Assembly (NCBI RefSeq): GCF_004786015.1
Contig: NZ_CP032096.1
Location: 1,798,001 to 1,862,000 of the forward strand
Source of the DNA: Hydrogenovibrio crunogenus
GTDB taxonomy: Bacteria; Pseudomonadota; Gammaproteobacteria; Thiomicrospirales; Thiomicrospiraceae
Direction of reading: 5' to 3'
Length of the DNA stretch: 64,000 nucleotides
Shown here piece after piece: positions 38,338 through 47,134 of the stretch. Position numbers and translations under genes: made by a program. Positions within the stretch are counted from its first letter, which is position 1, and each line of letters starts with the position of its first letter. A model generated the notes under the pieces. The model did no database searches. It had not been told where the DNA came from and was given only the letters and a program-made list of their open reading frames with translations.

Positions 38338-39457
38338 CTAAACACCATTCATTGAGAGCACTAATCACCTTTTCGCAATCATTAATAGGCATCACAGGAC
38401 TAATCGGCAAACTCAACACTTGATTGTGAATCGCTTCAGTTATCGGGTAGCTTTGGTTTGACCAGGCCTGGTAGGCTTTTTGGTGGTGTGGTGCAATGGG
38501 GTAGTGGATTAGGGTTTGGATGCCCTGCTCGGTTAAATAGGTTTGCAGTTTTTCGCGCTCGGTGGTGCGGATGACGAAAAGGTGCCAAACATGGCTTGCG
38601 CAATGTTTAATGTTTAATTTTGAATCTTGAATGGGTAAAGCGATTGATGGGTTATTTATTCCCTCACAATACATCGCCGCGATTTGTTGGCGACGTTTTG
38701 TTTCTTGGTCTAGGTGTTTTAGTTTGACGCGAAGCAACGCGGCTTGCATTTCGTCTAGGCGGCTGTTGACGCCTAGATAGAGGTTTTCGTATTTTTTGTG
38801 GCTGCCATAATTGCCAAGTGCGCGGATGGTTTGCGCTAATGCGTCATCGTTGGTTGTGACGGCTCCGGCATCGCCGAGTGCGCCAAGGTTTTTGCCGGGG
38901 TAAAAACTAAAGCCTGACGCATCGCCCCAGTTGCCGGCTTTTTTGCCGTCAATTTGTGCGCCATGGGCTTGGGCGGAATCTTCTAATACCAATAGGTTGT
39001 GTTTTTTGGCCATCGCCATGATTTCGGGCATGGGTGCAAGCTGGCCGTAGAGATGCACCGCTAAAATCGCTTTGGTATTGGCCGTAATGGCTTGTTCAAT
39101 TAAGCCTGGCGCTAGGTTGTAGGTATGCTCATCAGGTTCGACTAAAATCGGTTTTAGGCGGTTTTCTGTAATGGCGAGAATACTGGCAATATAAGTATTG
39201 GCGGGGACAATGACCTCATCGCCCTCTTTCAGTCTGCCGAGTTCTTTCCACGCACGTAGCACAAGAATTAAGGCATCCAGTCCATTAGCTACGCCAATGC
39301 AGTGTTTAGTTCCGCAATAGTCTGCAAACTCATGTTCAAAGGCTTTAACATGTGTCCCTTGAACATACCAACCAGAATCGATAACTTGAGTCGCCGCTTC
39401 GATTAATTCGTTTCTATATTGGGCGTTAATGCCTTTTAAATCTAAAAATGGGATCAT
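38330..39457 (-). CDS. fdtB: dTDP-3-keto-6-deoxyhexose aminotransferase (FdtB type)
   Basis: This 375-residue DegT-family enzyme has the PLP lysine in [16 protein letters not shown] and the block [23 protein letters not shown]. It lies in the order rmlB-rmlA-fdtA-fdtC-fdtB, which makes dTDP-3-acetamido-3,6-dideoxy-D-galactose (Fuc3NAc). FdtB adds the amino group at C3. It overlaps the acetyltransferase gene by four bases. A copy of CCAGGCCTGG encodes Gln-Ala-Trp near its C-terminus. Confidence 0.85.
   Translation of the reverse strand: MIPFLDLKGINAQYRNELIEAATQVIDSGWYVQGTHVKAFEHEFADYCGTKHCIGVANGLDALILVLRAWKELGRLKEGDEVIVPANTYIASILAITENRLKPILVEPDEHTYNLAPGLIEQAITANTKAILAVHLYGQLAPMPEIMAMAKKHNLLVLEDSAQAHGAQIDGKKAGNWGDASGFSFYPGKNLGALGDAGAVTTNDDALAQTIRALGNYGSHKKYENLYLGVNSRLDEMQAALLRVKLKHLDQETKRRQQIAAMYCEGINNPSIALPIQDSKLNIKHCASHVWHLFVIRTTEREKLQTYLTEQGIQTLIHYPIAPHHQKAYQAWSNQSYPITEAIHNQVLSLPISPVMPINDCEKVISALNEWCLDD
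38462..38471. repeat. Iterated palindrome CCAGGCCTGG, copy 8
   Basis: Exact copy inside fdtB, read on the minus strand as Gln-Ala-Trp. Confidence 0.9.
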
Positions 39458-40032
39458 CTTTTTTCTTGCTCTATTTTTTGTATTGTATCTTGTTCGTGTT
39501 TATATTGAGCACCACAATTTTCACACATATAATTTTTTAGTTTAATACCACATTCACAGACATAGCCGTGTTGTTTGGCAGGGTTACCATAAACCAAGGA
39601 ATTAGCAGAGACATCTTTGGTGACCACGGCTCCTGCGCCAATCATGGCGTATTGCCCAATTGTAATGCCACCGATAATGGTAGCGTTTGCGCCAATGGAA
39701 GCATGGTGTTCAACCGTGGTTTGCAGAAAATCTGTCGGGCGTTGTTTGGAGCGCGGGGTGAAGTCATTGGTAAAGGTGACATTCGGGCCGACAAACACAT
39801 TATCACCAATGCGTAAACCATCCCAAACTTGCACTCCGGATTTGATGGTGACGTTATCACCCAACACCACATCGTTTTCAATCAAAGTTAAGGCGTTGAT
39901 ATTACAGTTCTGGCCGATTTTTGCGCCTTTTAGCACCACGCTAAATTGCCAAATGGTGGTGCCGTCACCAATTTGGTCGGTTTGGACATCGGCTAACGGA
40001 TGGATTTTAAATTTAGGTTGGCTTGACGACAT
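39454..40032 (-). CDS. fdtC: Hexapeptide-repeat acetyltransferase (FdtC type) with a zinc-ribbon-like tail
   Basis: The 192-residue protein is a left-handed beta-helix acyltransferase. Its hexapeptide repeats run from about 20 to 155, including [22 protein letters not shown] and [29 protein letters not shown]. By position it acetylates the 3-amino group of dTDP-Fuc3N. The C-terminal tail carries [18 protein letters not shown], a CxC...CxxC set that could hold zinc. Many homologues end soon after the helix, while others have such tails. It overlaps fdtA by 20 bases. Confidence 0.83.
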   Translation of the reverse strand: MSSSQPKFKIHPLADVQTDQIGDGTTIWQFSVVLKGAKIGQNCNINALTLIENDVVLGDNVTIKSGVQVWDGLRIGDNVFVGPNVTFTNDFTPRSKQRPTDFLQTTVEHHASIGANATIIGGITIGQYAMIGAGAVVTKDVSANSLVYGNPAKQHGYVCECGIKLKNYMCENCGAQYKHEQDTIQKIEQEKR

Positions 40033-40417
40033 TTAAGAACTCTTGGTAGTCACGGATATAGTCATTTTCATCATAATACTGATTGGCTAGTACCATCAGC
40101 ACACAGTCTGGCGAAAAATCGTGCATTTCTCGCCAAGTAAGATCTTCGATGATTAAGCCAGTTGTTGAGCTGTCGAGGGTAATTTCCTCACGCTGTTTGC
40201 CATTATCTAAAACAAAACGACAAGAACCCGTCACACAGACAGCAAGTTGCTTTAGGTTTTTATGAGCGTGGAAGCCACGTGATACACCTTGTTTGGTAGC
40301 AAAGATGTAATAAACACGCTTGATTTCAAATGGCACGCTTTTGTTGGCTTCAAGTGCCACCAGTGAACCACGGTCATCACCAAGTGGTTTAAAGTTTACA
40401 GTTTTGATTAAACTCAT
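40013..40417 (-). CDS. fdtA: dTDP-4-oxohexose 3,4-ketoisomerase (FdtA)
   Basis: This 134-residue cupin of the FdtA/QdtA/WxcM group has [51 protein letters not shown] and [19 protein letters not shown]. The histidines of RGFHAHK are the active-site pair. It turns the RmlB product into the 3-keto sugar. FdtA (galacto) and QdtA (gluco) isomerases are hard to tell apart by eye, so Qui3NAc is a possible alternative product. Confidence 0.88.
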   Translation of the reverse strand: MSLIKTVNFKPLGDDRGSLVALEANKSVPFEIKRVYYIFATKQGVSRGFHAHKNLKQLAVCVTGSCRFVLDNGKQREEITLDSSTTGLIIEDLTWREMHDFSPDCVLMVLANQYYDENDYIRDYQEFLNVVKPT

Positions 40418-41286
40418 AACTTATGCTCCAACAAATCGGCTAAATATTGCCCATAGCTGTTTTTTGATAAAGCTTTCGCCGTTTGCATAACTTGTTCGTT
40501 GCTTAGCCAGCCATTACGCCAGGCTATTTCTTCTAGGCAGGCGATTTTGTAGCCTTGGCGTTTTTCGATGGTTTCGACAAACATGGCGGCTTCTAATAGA
40601 CTTTCGTGGGTGCCGGTGTCTAACCAAGCAAAACCACGTCCGAGTTGTTCAACGTGCAAATCACCTCGTTCCATGTACATTTGGTTGATGGTGGTGATTT
40701 CGAGTTCACCACGATTGCTGGGTTTGACTTGTTTGGCGATTTCTACTACATCATTGTCGTAGAAGTATAAGCCGGTGACCGCAAAGTTGGATTTGGGTTT
40801 GGCTGGTTTTTCTTCTAGGCTAATGGCTTTTTGGTTTTGGTCGAATTCTACCACACCAAAGCGTTCCGGATCTTTAACTTGGTATCCAAATACGGTTGCA
40901 CCACCAGGCCTGGTGGCTGCGCGTTTTAGGATTGGTGAAAAGCCTTGCCCCCAAAAGATATTGTCGCCTAAGGCTAAACACACGCTGTCGCTGCCTATAA
41001 ACTCTTCGCCGATAATAAACGCTTGGGCAAGTCCGTCTGGGCTGGGTTGTTCGGCGTAGGTTAGGTTTACTCCAAAGTCTTTACCGTCGCCCAGCATACG
41101 GATAAACCCGGCTTGATCTTCGGGCGTGGTGATAATCAGAATGTCTTGGATACCTGCCAGCATCAATACCGATAGCGGGTAATAAATCATCGGTTTGTCG
41201 TAAACGGGTAATAGCTGTTTTGATACACCGCGCGTAATCGGGTAAAGCCTTGTACCGGAGCCGCCTGCTAAGATAATGCCTTTCAT
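40414..41286 (-). CDS. rmlA: Glucose-1-phosphate thymidylyltransferase
   Basis: RmlA (RfbA) makes dTDP-glucose. The 290-residue protein has [48 protein letters not shown] and [21 protein letters not shown], standard for the family. It overlaps both rmlB and fdtA by four bases, so translation is coupled. It holds a 16-base extended palindrome around copy 9 of CCAGGCCTGG. Confidence 0.96.
   Translation of the reverse strand: MKGIILAGGSGTRLYPITRGVSKQLLPVYDKPMIYYPLSVLMLAGIQDILIITTPEDQAGFIRMLGDGKDFGVNLTYAEQPSPDGLAQAFIIGEEFIGSDSVCLALGDNIFWGQGFSPILKRAATRPGGATVFGYQVKDPERFGVVEFDQNQKAISLEEKPAKPKSNFAVTGLYFYDNDVVEIAKQVKPSNRGELEITTINQMYMERGDLHVEQLGRGFAWLDTGTHESLLEAAMFVETIEKRQGYKIACLEEIAWRNGWLSNEQVMQTAKALSKNSYGQYLADLLEHKL
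40904..40913. repeat. Iterated palindrome CCAGGCCTGG, copy 9
   Basis: Exact copy inside rmlA, extended to CCACCAGGCCTGGTGG; read on the minus strand as Arg-Pro-Gly, a third reading frame for the motif. Confidence 0.9.
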
Positions 41287-42476
41287 TGTTTACTTCCTAA
41301 TCTTTCTCTTTGGTAACTGCCGTCTTGCACGTGTTGGCACCAGGCCTGGTTGTCGAGATACCATTGTACGGTTTTGCGTATACCCGACTCAAAGGTTTCT
41401 TGTGGTGTCCAGCCGAGTTCGCGTTGGATTTTGCTGGCGTCGATGGCGTAACGCATGTCGTGGCCTGGGCGGTCGGCGACGTATTTAATCAATGCCACAT
41501 AGCTACCCGCATTACCGGGCTGACACGAGTAGCTGTCGATATTGGGGTTATTTTCACTGGGATAGAATTCTTCTAACACCGCACAAATGGTTTTGACCAC
41601 TTCGATGTTTTGTTTTTCGTTATGGCCGCCGATGTTGTAGGTTTCACCTATTTTGCCCTTGGTTGCGACGAGCACTAAAGCGCGGGCGTGGTCTTCAATA
41701 TATAGCCAGTCTCGGATTTGGTTGCCTTTGCCATACACGGGGAGCGGTTTGCCTTCTAGTGCGTTAAGGATTACTAATGGAATGAGTTTTTCTGGGAAGT
41801 GATATGGGCCGTAGTTGTTTGAGCAATTGGTAACTAACGTTGGTAATCCGTAGGTTCTTTGCCAGGCTCGCACCAGATGGTCTGAACTCGCTTTTGATGC
41901 GCTATAGGGGGAACTTGGGGCGTAGGCGGTGGTTTCGGTGAAGAGAGGAAGCATAAGCTTGTCATTCTGAACCGCAGGTGAAGAATCTAGGTCGTGCGCT
42001 GAAGATCCTTCGCTTTGCTCAGGATGACTACTTAATACTTCATCCGGGTGTGGCAAATCACCATAAACTTCGTCAGTCGAAATATGGTGAAAGCGGAAAT
42101 TGGCTTTTTTATCGCCTTCAAGCCCTGACCAATAAGCTCTTGCTTGTTCGAGCAAGATATAGGTACCAACGATATTGGTTTGAATAAATTCACCAGGGCC
42201 GTCTATAGACCGATCAACGTGAGATTCCGCAGCCAAATGCATCACGATATCGGGCTGGTGTTGGTTAAACATGCGCTTGAGTTCAACCGCATCACAAATA
42301 TCGACCTGCTCAAAGACATAGCGTTCGCTGTTTTCGACAGATTTTAGCGATTCCAAATTACCGGCATAAGTGAGCTTATCAACATTCACCACCGAATAGT
42401 CTGTGTCGTTAATAATATGGCGAACTACTGCGCTACCAATAAAACCGGCACCACCGGTAACTAAAATACAAAACAT
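41283..42476 (-). CDS. rmlB: dTDP-glucose 4,6-dehydratase with an in-frame repeat insertion
   Basis: RmlB makes dTDP-4-keto-6-deoxyglucose. The 397-residue protein has the NAD loop [30 protein letters not shown], the catalytic [12 protein letters not shown] and [15 protein letters not shown]. It is about 36 residues longer than E. coli RfbB. The extra segment lies between PHPDEV and [10 protein letters not shown], reads [19 protein letters not shown] and following, and is encoded by a palindromic repeat (41961-42028). The frame and all catalytic residues are kept. A copy of CCAGGCCTGG lies near its 3' end. Confidence 0.94.
   Translation of the reverse strand: MFCILVTGGAGFIGSAVVRHIINDTDYSVVNVDKLTYAGNLESLKSVENSERYVFEQVDICDAVELKRMFNQHQPDIVMHLAAESHVDRSIDGPGEFIQTNIVGTYILLEQARAYWSGLEGDKKANFRFHHISTDEVYGDLPHPDEVLSSHPEQSEGSSAHDLDSSPAVQNDKLMLPLFTETTAYAPSSPYSASKASSDHLVRAWQRTYGLPTLVTNCSNNYGPYHFPEKLIPLVILNALEGKPLPVYGKGNQIRDWLYIEDHARALVLVATKGKIGETYNIGGHNEKQNIEVVKTICAVLEEFYPSENNPNIDSYSCQPGNAGSYVALIKYVADRPGHDMRYAIDASKIQRELGWTPQETFESGIRKTVQWYLDNQAWCQHVQDGSYQRERLGSKQ
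41340..41349. repeat. Iterated palindrome CCAGGCCTGG, copy 10
   Basis: Exact copy inside rmlB, read on the minus strand as Gln-Ala-Trp; only 427 bases from copy 9. Confidence 0.9.
41961..42028. repeat. Palindromic repeat inserted in rmlB
   Basis: The ends are inverted, GTCATTCTGA and TCAGGATGAC (one mismatch), with GAAGAATCT and AGATCCTTCGC inside. This is the look of a dispersed palindromic element. It adds about 25-28 codons in frame to rmlB. Confidence 0.8.
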
Positions 42477-42485
42477 AAAAACAGA

Positions 42486-43262
42486 TTACCTTTTTAAAAT
42501 ACTTAGCATGTGATCATAAAAGAAATGCAGTATCACTGAAAACAGCCAAATATGCGGCGAAACGAGTGAATAGTTTTTAGACAAGATTTTTGCTTTATCG
42601 TGAAAAATTTGACGCCTCGGACGCGACTTCATTGTATTTAACGCATGGGAACGGTAAAAAAACAAAGGCTCCTTTATCGCACTAAACTCGGTTTCAGCCG
42701 CTGCACGTATAACAAAATCCCAATCTTCTTCTTTTAACCTTTCATCAAAACCATTTAATTTATCAAACAATTTTCGAGAAAACATGATTGAGCCAGCAGG
42801 AACATGCTGGCGAACAAAAATCTTGTTCAAGACATTCCCCACCATCAGTTTTTTTGGAAATACGCGTAACTCACGCCCACTTTCAGAATCAAACTCGACC
42901 GCTTGTGTATAGCAAAATTCTGAAGTATCTAAAGTGGACAGACAAGCAACCTGCTTTTCAATTTTATTACTATCCCAATAATCATCTGAAGCCAAAACAG
43001 CAATGTACTCACCTGATGAAAACTCTTGAATTGCCCGATTTAACGTTTTACAAACGCCTTGATTTTCCTGAACAATAAATTTAAAACCATATTGATTAGC
43101 TAAGGCTTCAATAAGCTTTGGACTACCATCTTTAGAACCATCATCTATAACAATCAGTTCAATGTTTTTATATGACTGATTTAAAACACTTAAAATTGCT
43201 TTTTCAACATAATCCTCATGGTTATAACAAGGCATTACAACACTAACTTTTGGATTTGGCAT
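42486..43262 (-). CDS. Family 2 glycosyltransferase
   Basis: The 258-residue protein has a GT-A fold: VSVVMPCYNHEDYVEKAILSVLNQSYKNIELIVIDDGSKDGS and the metal-binding region VLASDDYWDSNKIEKQ. FDERLKEEDWDFVIRA is the likely acceptor/base segment. A short hydrophobic region is near the end. It adds one sugar to the O-unit; donor and linkage cannot be read. Two ATGs are possible, 43280 and 43262; GAGGG lies upstream of the latter. It overlaps the GT4 gene. Confidence 0.87.
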   Translation of the reverse strand: MPNPKVSVVMPCYNHEDYVEKAILSVLNQSYKNIELIVIDDGSKDGSPKLIEALANQYGFKFIVQENQGVCKTLNRAIQEFSSGEYIAVLASDDYWDSNKIEKQVACLSTLDTSEFCYTQAVEFDSESGRELRVFPKKLMVGNVLNKIFVRQHVPAGSIMFSRKLFDKLNGFDERLKEEDWDFVIRAAAETEFSAIKEPLFFYRSHALNTMKSRPRRQIFHDKAKILSKNYSLVSPHIWLFSVILHFFYDHMLSILKR

Positions 43263-44397
43263 CGGCAAAAAAACCCTCATAAAACTTTAATAAAACCTTT
43301 TCTTCTGAAGCCCAACTGTAATTAGCCAAAGCCGCCTCTCTACCAGCACGAGCATAACGCGAAGACAAATCAACATTTTCACAAATATCTCTAATAGCAA
43401 CCGCTATTTCCTTTACTGAAAGCGGATCAACCAACTTACCGCAACCAGCTTCGTTAACGATGGACTCCCAAAGTGGGAAGTTTGAAGCAACAACAGGCAA
43501 ACCCGCTGCCATATATTCAAAAAGTTTTATAGGCAACGCTTCAAACTGATTTGGACTGGGATGCAAAGTAACCATTCCGACATTAGAATCAGCTAAAGCT
43601 TGGCACACGCCTTCTCTGTCCACCATACCACGGTAATCTAACTGCGCCCATGCCGCATGGGCTCTAACATAATTTTCAGTTTCTTGGGCATCAAACACAC
43701 CGCACAAAATCAGCTTATAGTCTGCACCCAATACAACTAAGGCGTCCAACAACTCTTTAATGCCACGTTCGAAGTTAATAGAGCCAATATAACAAATTAC
43801 TTTGCTCGACTTTTTTTCGAATGGGATACCAATAAATTCGTCAAGAATGGGGTAGTTTTTCACACAAACCGTATTAGGGTTAAGTTTTTTAAATCGTTCT
43901 TCAATAAGTGGAGTTGCCGCTACAACACCACTGATTCTTTTCACAACAAAGTTTTCTAGCATTTCTGTGAAAAAAGAAAAAGGTTTTCGGATAAAAAGAG
44001 GAATCCAAGTTTTAAACAACAACTGACGAGGAAAATCTTCATGCGAGTCCCATACAACAACCCAACCTCTTTTCGAAAGCATATAAGCTAAAAACAAATT
44101 TTCAGGGTCATGAAAATGTGCCACCATAACAGAATTAGCACTCTGAACATTCGAATGTTTATTTGCAAAATCTAAAATAGATCGATAGTTTTGGACAACG
44201 CGCACAAGCCGGTTTCCTGGAGCCACACCGATATCAACAATTCGCGAATTATCGTCTGCATTAAAAACAGAACCCAAACCATCACTAACAACCAAAGAAC
44301 ACTCATACTGCTTGCTTAATGATTTAAACTCTTTTAAATAAACACGAACATCATGTCGTTTGTGAACAGTGGTGATATGGAAAATATTGTTATACAT
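43243..44397 (-). CDS. Family 4 glycosyltransferase
   Basis: This 384-residue GT-B enzyme has an N-terminal domain with FHDPENLFLAYMLSKRGWVVVWDSHEDFPRQ. The C-terminal nucleotide-binding domain has GSINFERGIKELLDAL, ADSNVGMVTLHPSPNQFEALPIKLFEYMAAGLPVVASNFPLW and the E-x7-E type motif within it. It would add another sugar to the lipid-linked O-unit. Donor specificity is not visible. It overlaps wzy by eight bases. Confidence 0.88.
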   Translation of the reverse strand: MYNNIFHITTVHKRHDVRVYLKEFKSLSKQYECSLVVSDGLGSVFNADDNSRIVDIGVAPGNRLVRVVQNYRSILDFANKHSNVQSANSVMVAHFHDPENLFLAYMLSKRGWVVVWDSHEDFPRQLLFKTWIPLFIRKPFSFFTEMLENFVVKRISGVVAATPLIEERFKKLNPNTVCVKNYPILDEFIGIPFEKKSSKVICYIGSINFERGIKELLDALVVLGADYKLILCGVFDAQETENYVRAHAAWAQLDYRGMVDREGVCQALADSNVGMVTLHPSPNQFEALPIKLFEYMAAGLPVVASNFPLWESIVNEAGCGKLVDPLSVKEIAVAIRDICENVDLSSRYARAGREAALANYSWASEEKVLLKFYEGFFADAKSKS

Positions 44398-45730
44398 AAC
44401 GCCTAAACTTTGTATAAAAAATCAAATACATTAAACCACCTGACAATAAAGCAATGGACAATCCAAGACTATAAACAGCCGAAATAGAGTAAAGTATTAA
44501 AACTGGTAAAAACACATCCTTGTTTTGATTAAAAAACTTATCATCCACCCTATTGAAAACCCCCCAAAAAACAAACAATGTAATAAACACCCCTAAAATA
44601 CCGAAATTAACATATGCATCCGAAATAATATCCGTGTTTGCCACCACTCCATCAGCCCAATAATAAGCTCCAATAGCAGAATAAACATCTACAGGTTCAG
44701 CACTAAATATAGAACCGATTTTTGATGATCCTCCATAAAAGAAACCATGAATATTAACATATTCATAATTCCTTGAAAAAATACCAGCTGTAACAAAATA
44801 CAACCTATCGTATATTGCCACTACGTAAGGTAAAAAATCATCTTTAACCGTGTGAATTAGAATTGAAATCATTAATAAAAAATAAAAGCAAATAGTAAAG
44901 AACAAATACTCTAATTTAATTTTTGACAAAAACTTATACTTGACATACACAAAGAAAACAAACGTTAAAGCAATAACAAATAGAGAAAATTTGTGCGCAC
45001 CCAATAAATAATCAAAGATAAAGATAATTGCAAACATAAAAAAATAAAAAAACGATTTAAAGTAAAATGCTAAAAGAACAAATGCAAAACCAGACCCAAA
45101 CTTCATAAATAAATATAAATATTTATCAAACCCTATAATTAATTCTTTCGAAAGCGCTCTTTGATCATAAACTTCGTCAAAACTTGCAAAACTTAGATTT
45201 GAAAAATTTTTAAACAAAAAATAAAAAAACAATATCAAACCCAAAAGACCAATAAGTCTTAAAACTCCTACATTCACCTTCGCCTGTTTACTTATATCTT
45301 GTTTTTTAGAAAATTTAACCTCCCTCCTTCCAAAAAAGGAGAACAATAGAAGAAGAAAAACATAGAAAAAATAAAAATAATACTTTGACACATCACCGGT
45401 ATATGAATATATAACAATTGCAGGAAGCACCCCAAAAAAAACTATTGCCGACATTAACATTGAATAAATGCTGTTTATTTTTTTTAAGAACGTGTAAAGG
45501 ATTAATAAACCAAATATAACTGATGAAAATAGAGAAAACCAACTAAATTCAAAATCAAACCAGCCACCTAGATATAAAGAAAAACCACTTGTCTTAATAA
45601 ATATATAATTAACATTAAGAAGAACCATATAAATAAATGACATAACTAAGTATTTAACTGGTACCATTGAATTGATAGTAGTTTTTTTCAAGCTTTTAAA
45701 ACCTTTTTTCTTTAGCTCTATTTTAATCAT
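44390..45730 (-). CDS. wzy: O-antigen polymerase (Wzy-like)
   Basis: This very hydrophobic 446-residue protein has about a dozen membrane segments and two larger loops, one near LIHTVKDDFLPYVVAIYDRLYF and one near SRNYEYVNIHGFFYGGSSKIGSIF. It is markedly AT-rich and rich in Phe, Leu, Ile and Lys, as is usual for Wzy proteins. These diverge strongly and are identified mostly by topology and context. It lies between a glycosyltransferase gene and the Wzx-like gene. Its start is uncertain because several Met residues occur within the first 35 residues. Confidence 0.75.
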   Translation of the reverse strand: MIKIELKKKGFKSLKKTTINSMVPVKYLVMSFIYMVLLNVNYIFIKTSGFSLYLGGWFDFEFSWFSLFSSVIFGLLILYTFLKKINSIYSMLMSAIVFFGVLPAIVIYSYTGDVSKYYFYFFYVFLLLLFSFFGRREVKFSKKQDISKQAKVNVGVLRLIGLLGLILFFYFLFKNFSNLSFASFDEVYDQRALSKELIIGFDKYLYLFMKFGSGFAFVLLAFYFKSFFYFFMFAIIFIFDYLLGAHKFSLFVIALTFVFFVYVKYKFLSKIKLEYLFFTICFYFLLMISILIHTVKDDFLPYVVAIYDRLYFVTAGIFSRNYEYVNIHGFFYGGSSKIGSIFSAEPVDVYSAIGAYYWADGVVANTDIISDAYVNFGILGVFITLFVFWGVFNRVDDKFFNQNKDVFLPVLILYSISAVYSLGLSIALLSGGLMYLIFYTKFRRYV

Positions 45731-45868
45731 AGATTCAACTCATAAGTGCAACATCTAACGCAATTAAAAACTTATTACCTATGCCCCCACTTTTAGTCGC
45801 ACTCTAATTTACAATTTTCCGACAGAGGGTATAATAAAAGCAATTACATCTAGTCACATATAAAACTA

Positions 45869-47134
45869 CTAAATCTTAGTTTCTATTCCATAACTTAGCT
45901 TATGCGATAAATATAAATCCCATAAATACGTTAATAAATAGCTAAATGATATTAAGATCAAAACTTCTTTAACATCTTTGCCTGTAAAAAAAGACAGAAT
46001 AATTCCAAAAAATAAAAATAATTGAATTATTAGATACTTAGATTGCTGTTCTGCAATTAAAAACATCACGCTTAATGGCCTTGATATAAACTGTATAAAA
46101 AACATTGGAGCTAAAATCTGTGCATATTCTCCTGCAACTCGCCATTCTACACCAAATATAATAGCGAATAGTTCTGGAGCTATAAAAATAAATATTACAA
46201 AAGGAACCACAGAAATAATGAAAAGTTTTTTTAGTGTGCTTTTGTACTCAGTGACACATTCACCTCTTGCGGCATAAGCCTGGCTTGCTTGCTGTCTAAA
46301 TACATCACCAATTGCTCCACCAATAATTGTCATTGGCGCACCAATTACTCTTTGTACCAATAAATAAAAGCCTGCGACGGTTGCTGAAAATAATATATTA
46401 AACAAAATACTCGGTAGCTGGTGAGACGTGGCGTTCATTGTGTGTGCAACAAGTAAAAATTTGGGGAAGTTTACATATCTTCTTGCCAAGACAATTTGTT
46501 TTAATTTATGTGGCTTATGTACCTTACGCGTATTTCTAATAAACTTACTTGCCATATATAACGTGGCTATGATTTGACCAACGACATGTCCTAAAATCAA
46601 ACCTAGTGCAGAAAGTTTAGTCAGAGTACCGAACCCTACTTGTCCTGTGACCATCGCTGTGCTTTGTATCACCCGACTATTTGCCATGTTTCTATATTCT
46701 TTTTCACGGTTGAACCAATAGTATAGTGACTGGTATATTCCCATTAAAAATATACTCATCGGTATCCAATAAAGCCAATTGGCCAGACTAGGGTTCTCTA
46801 AGAGATTAATTATCTGGAGCTCAAATATCCAAATAAAAAAAAATGTTAAAACACTGACAGCTGTAGCTATCAACCACGACAAGATAACAATCTGATAGGC
46901 ATCGGACTTTCTTTTCGGCAAAACTATTGCTAATTCATATCGGGCCGTCGCCAAAACAGCCAATATTGATACGATTGCAAAATAAAATGCAAACAATCCA
47001 AAGTCTTCAGGTGTAAAAATTCTGGTTAAAATTGGGGCTGCTGCGATAGGCAATGCCTGTGCAATAGTTGTGCCGGTCATTAAGGTCAACACATTACGGC
47101 TAAATTCAGATTTAGGCTTGAGACGTTTGATCAT
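45869..47134 (-). CDS. wzx: O-antigen flippase (Wzx-like, polysaccharide export)
   Basis: This 421-residue multi-pass membrane protein begins FSRNVLTLMTGTTIAQALPIAAAPILTRIFTPEDFGLFA, the start typical of MOP-superfamily polysaccharide flippases. Many hydrophobic segments follow, and the motif region ISFSYLLTYLWDLYLSHKL closes it. It moves the undecaprenyl-linked O-unit across the inner membrane. The ATG at 47134 overlaps the upstream gene stop as ATGA; a longer frame to 47182 is unlikely. Confidence 0.86.
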   Translation of the reverse strand: MIKRLKPKSEFSRNVLTLMTGTTIAQALPIAAAPILTRIFTPEDFGLFAFYFAIVSILAVLATARYELAIVLPKRKSDAYQIVILSWLIATAVSVLTFFFIWIFELQIINLLENPSLANWLYWIPMSIFLMGIYQSLYYWFNREKEYRNMANSRVIQSTAMVTGQVGFGTLTKLSALGLILGHVVGQIIATLYMASKFIRNTRKVHKPHKLKQIVLARRYVNFPKFLLVAHTMNATSHQLPSILFNILFSATVAGFYLLVQRVIGAPMTIIGGAIGDVFRQQASQAYAARGECVTEYKSTLKKLFIISVVPFVIFIFIAPELFAIIFGVEWRVAGEYAQILAPMFFIQFISRPLSVMFLIAEQQSKYLIIQLFLFFGIILSFFTGKDVKEVLILISFSYLLTYLWDLYLSHKLSYGIETKI

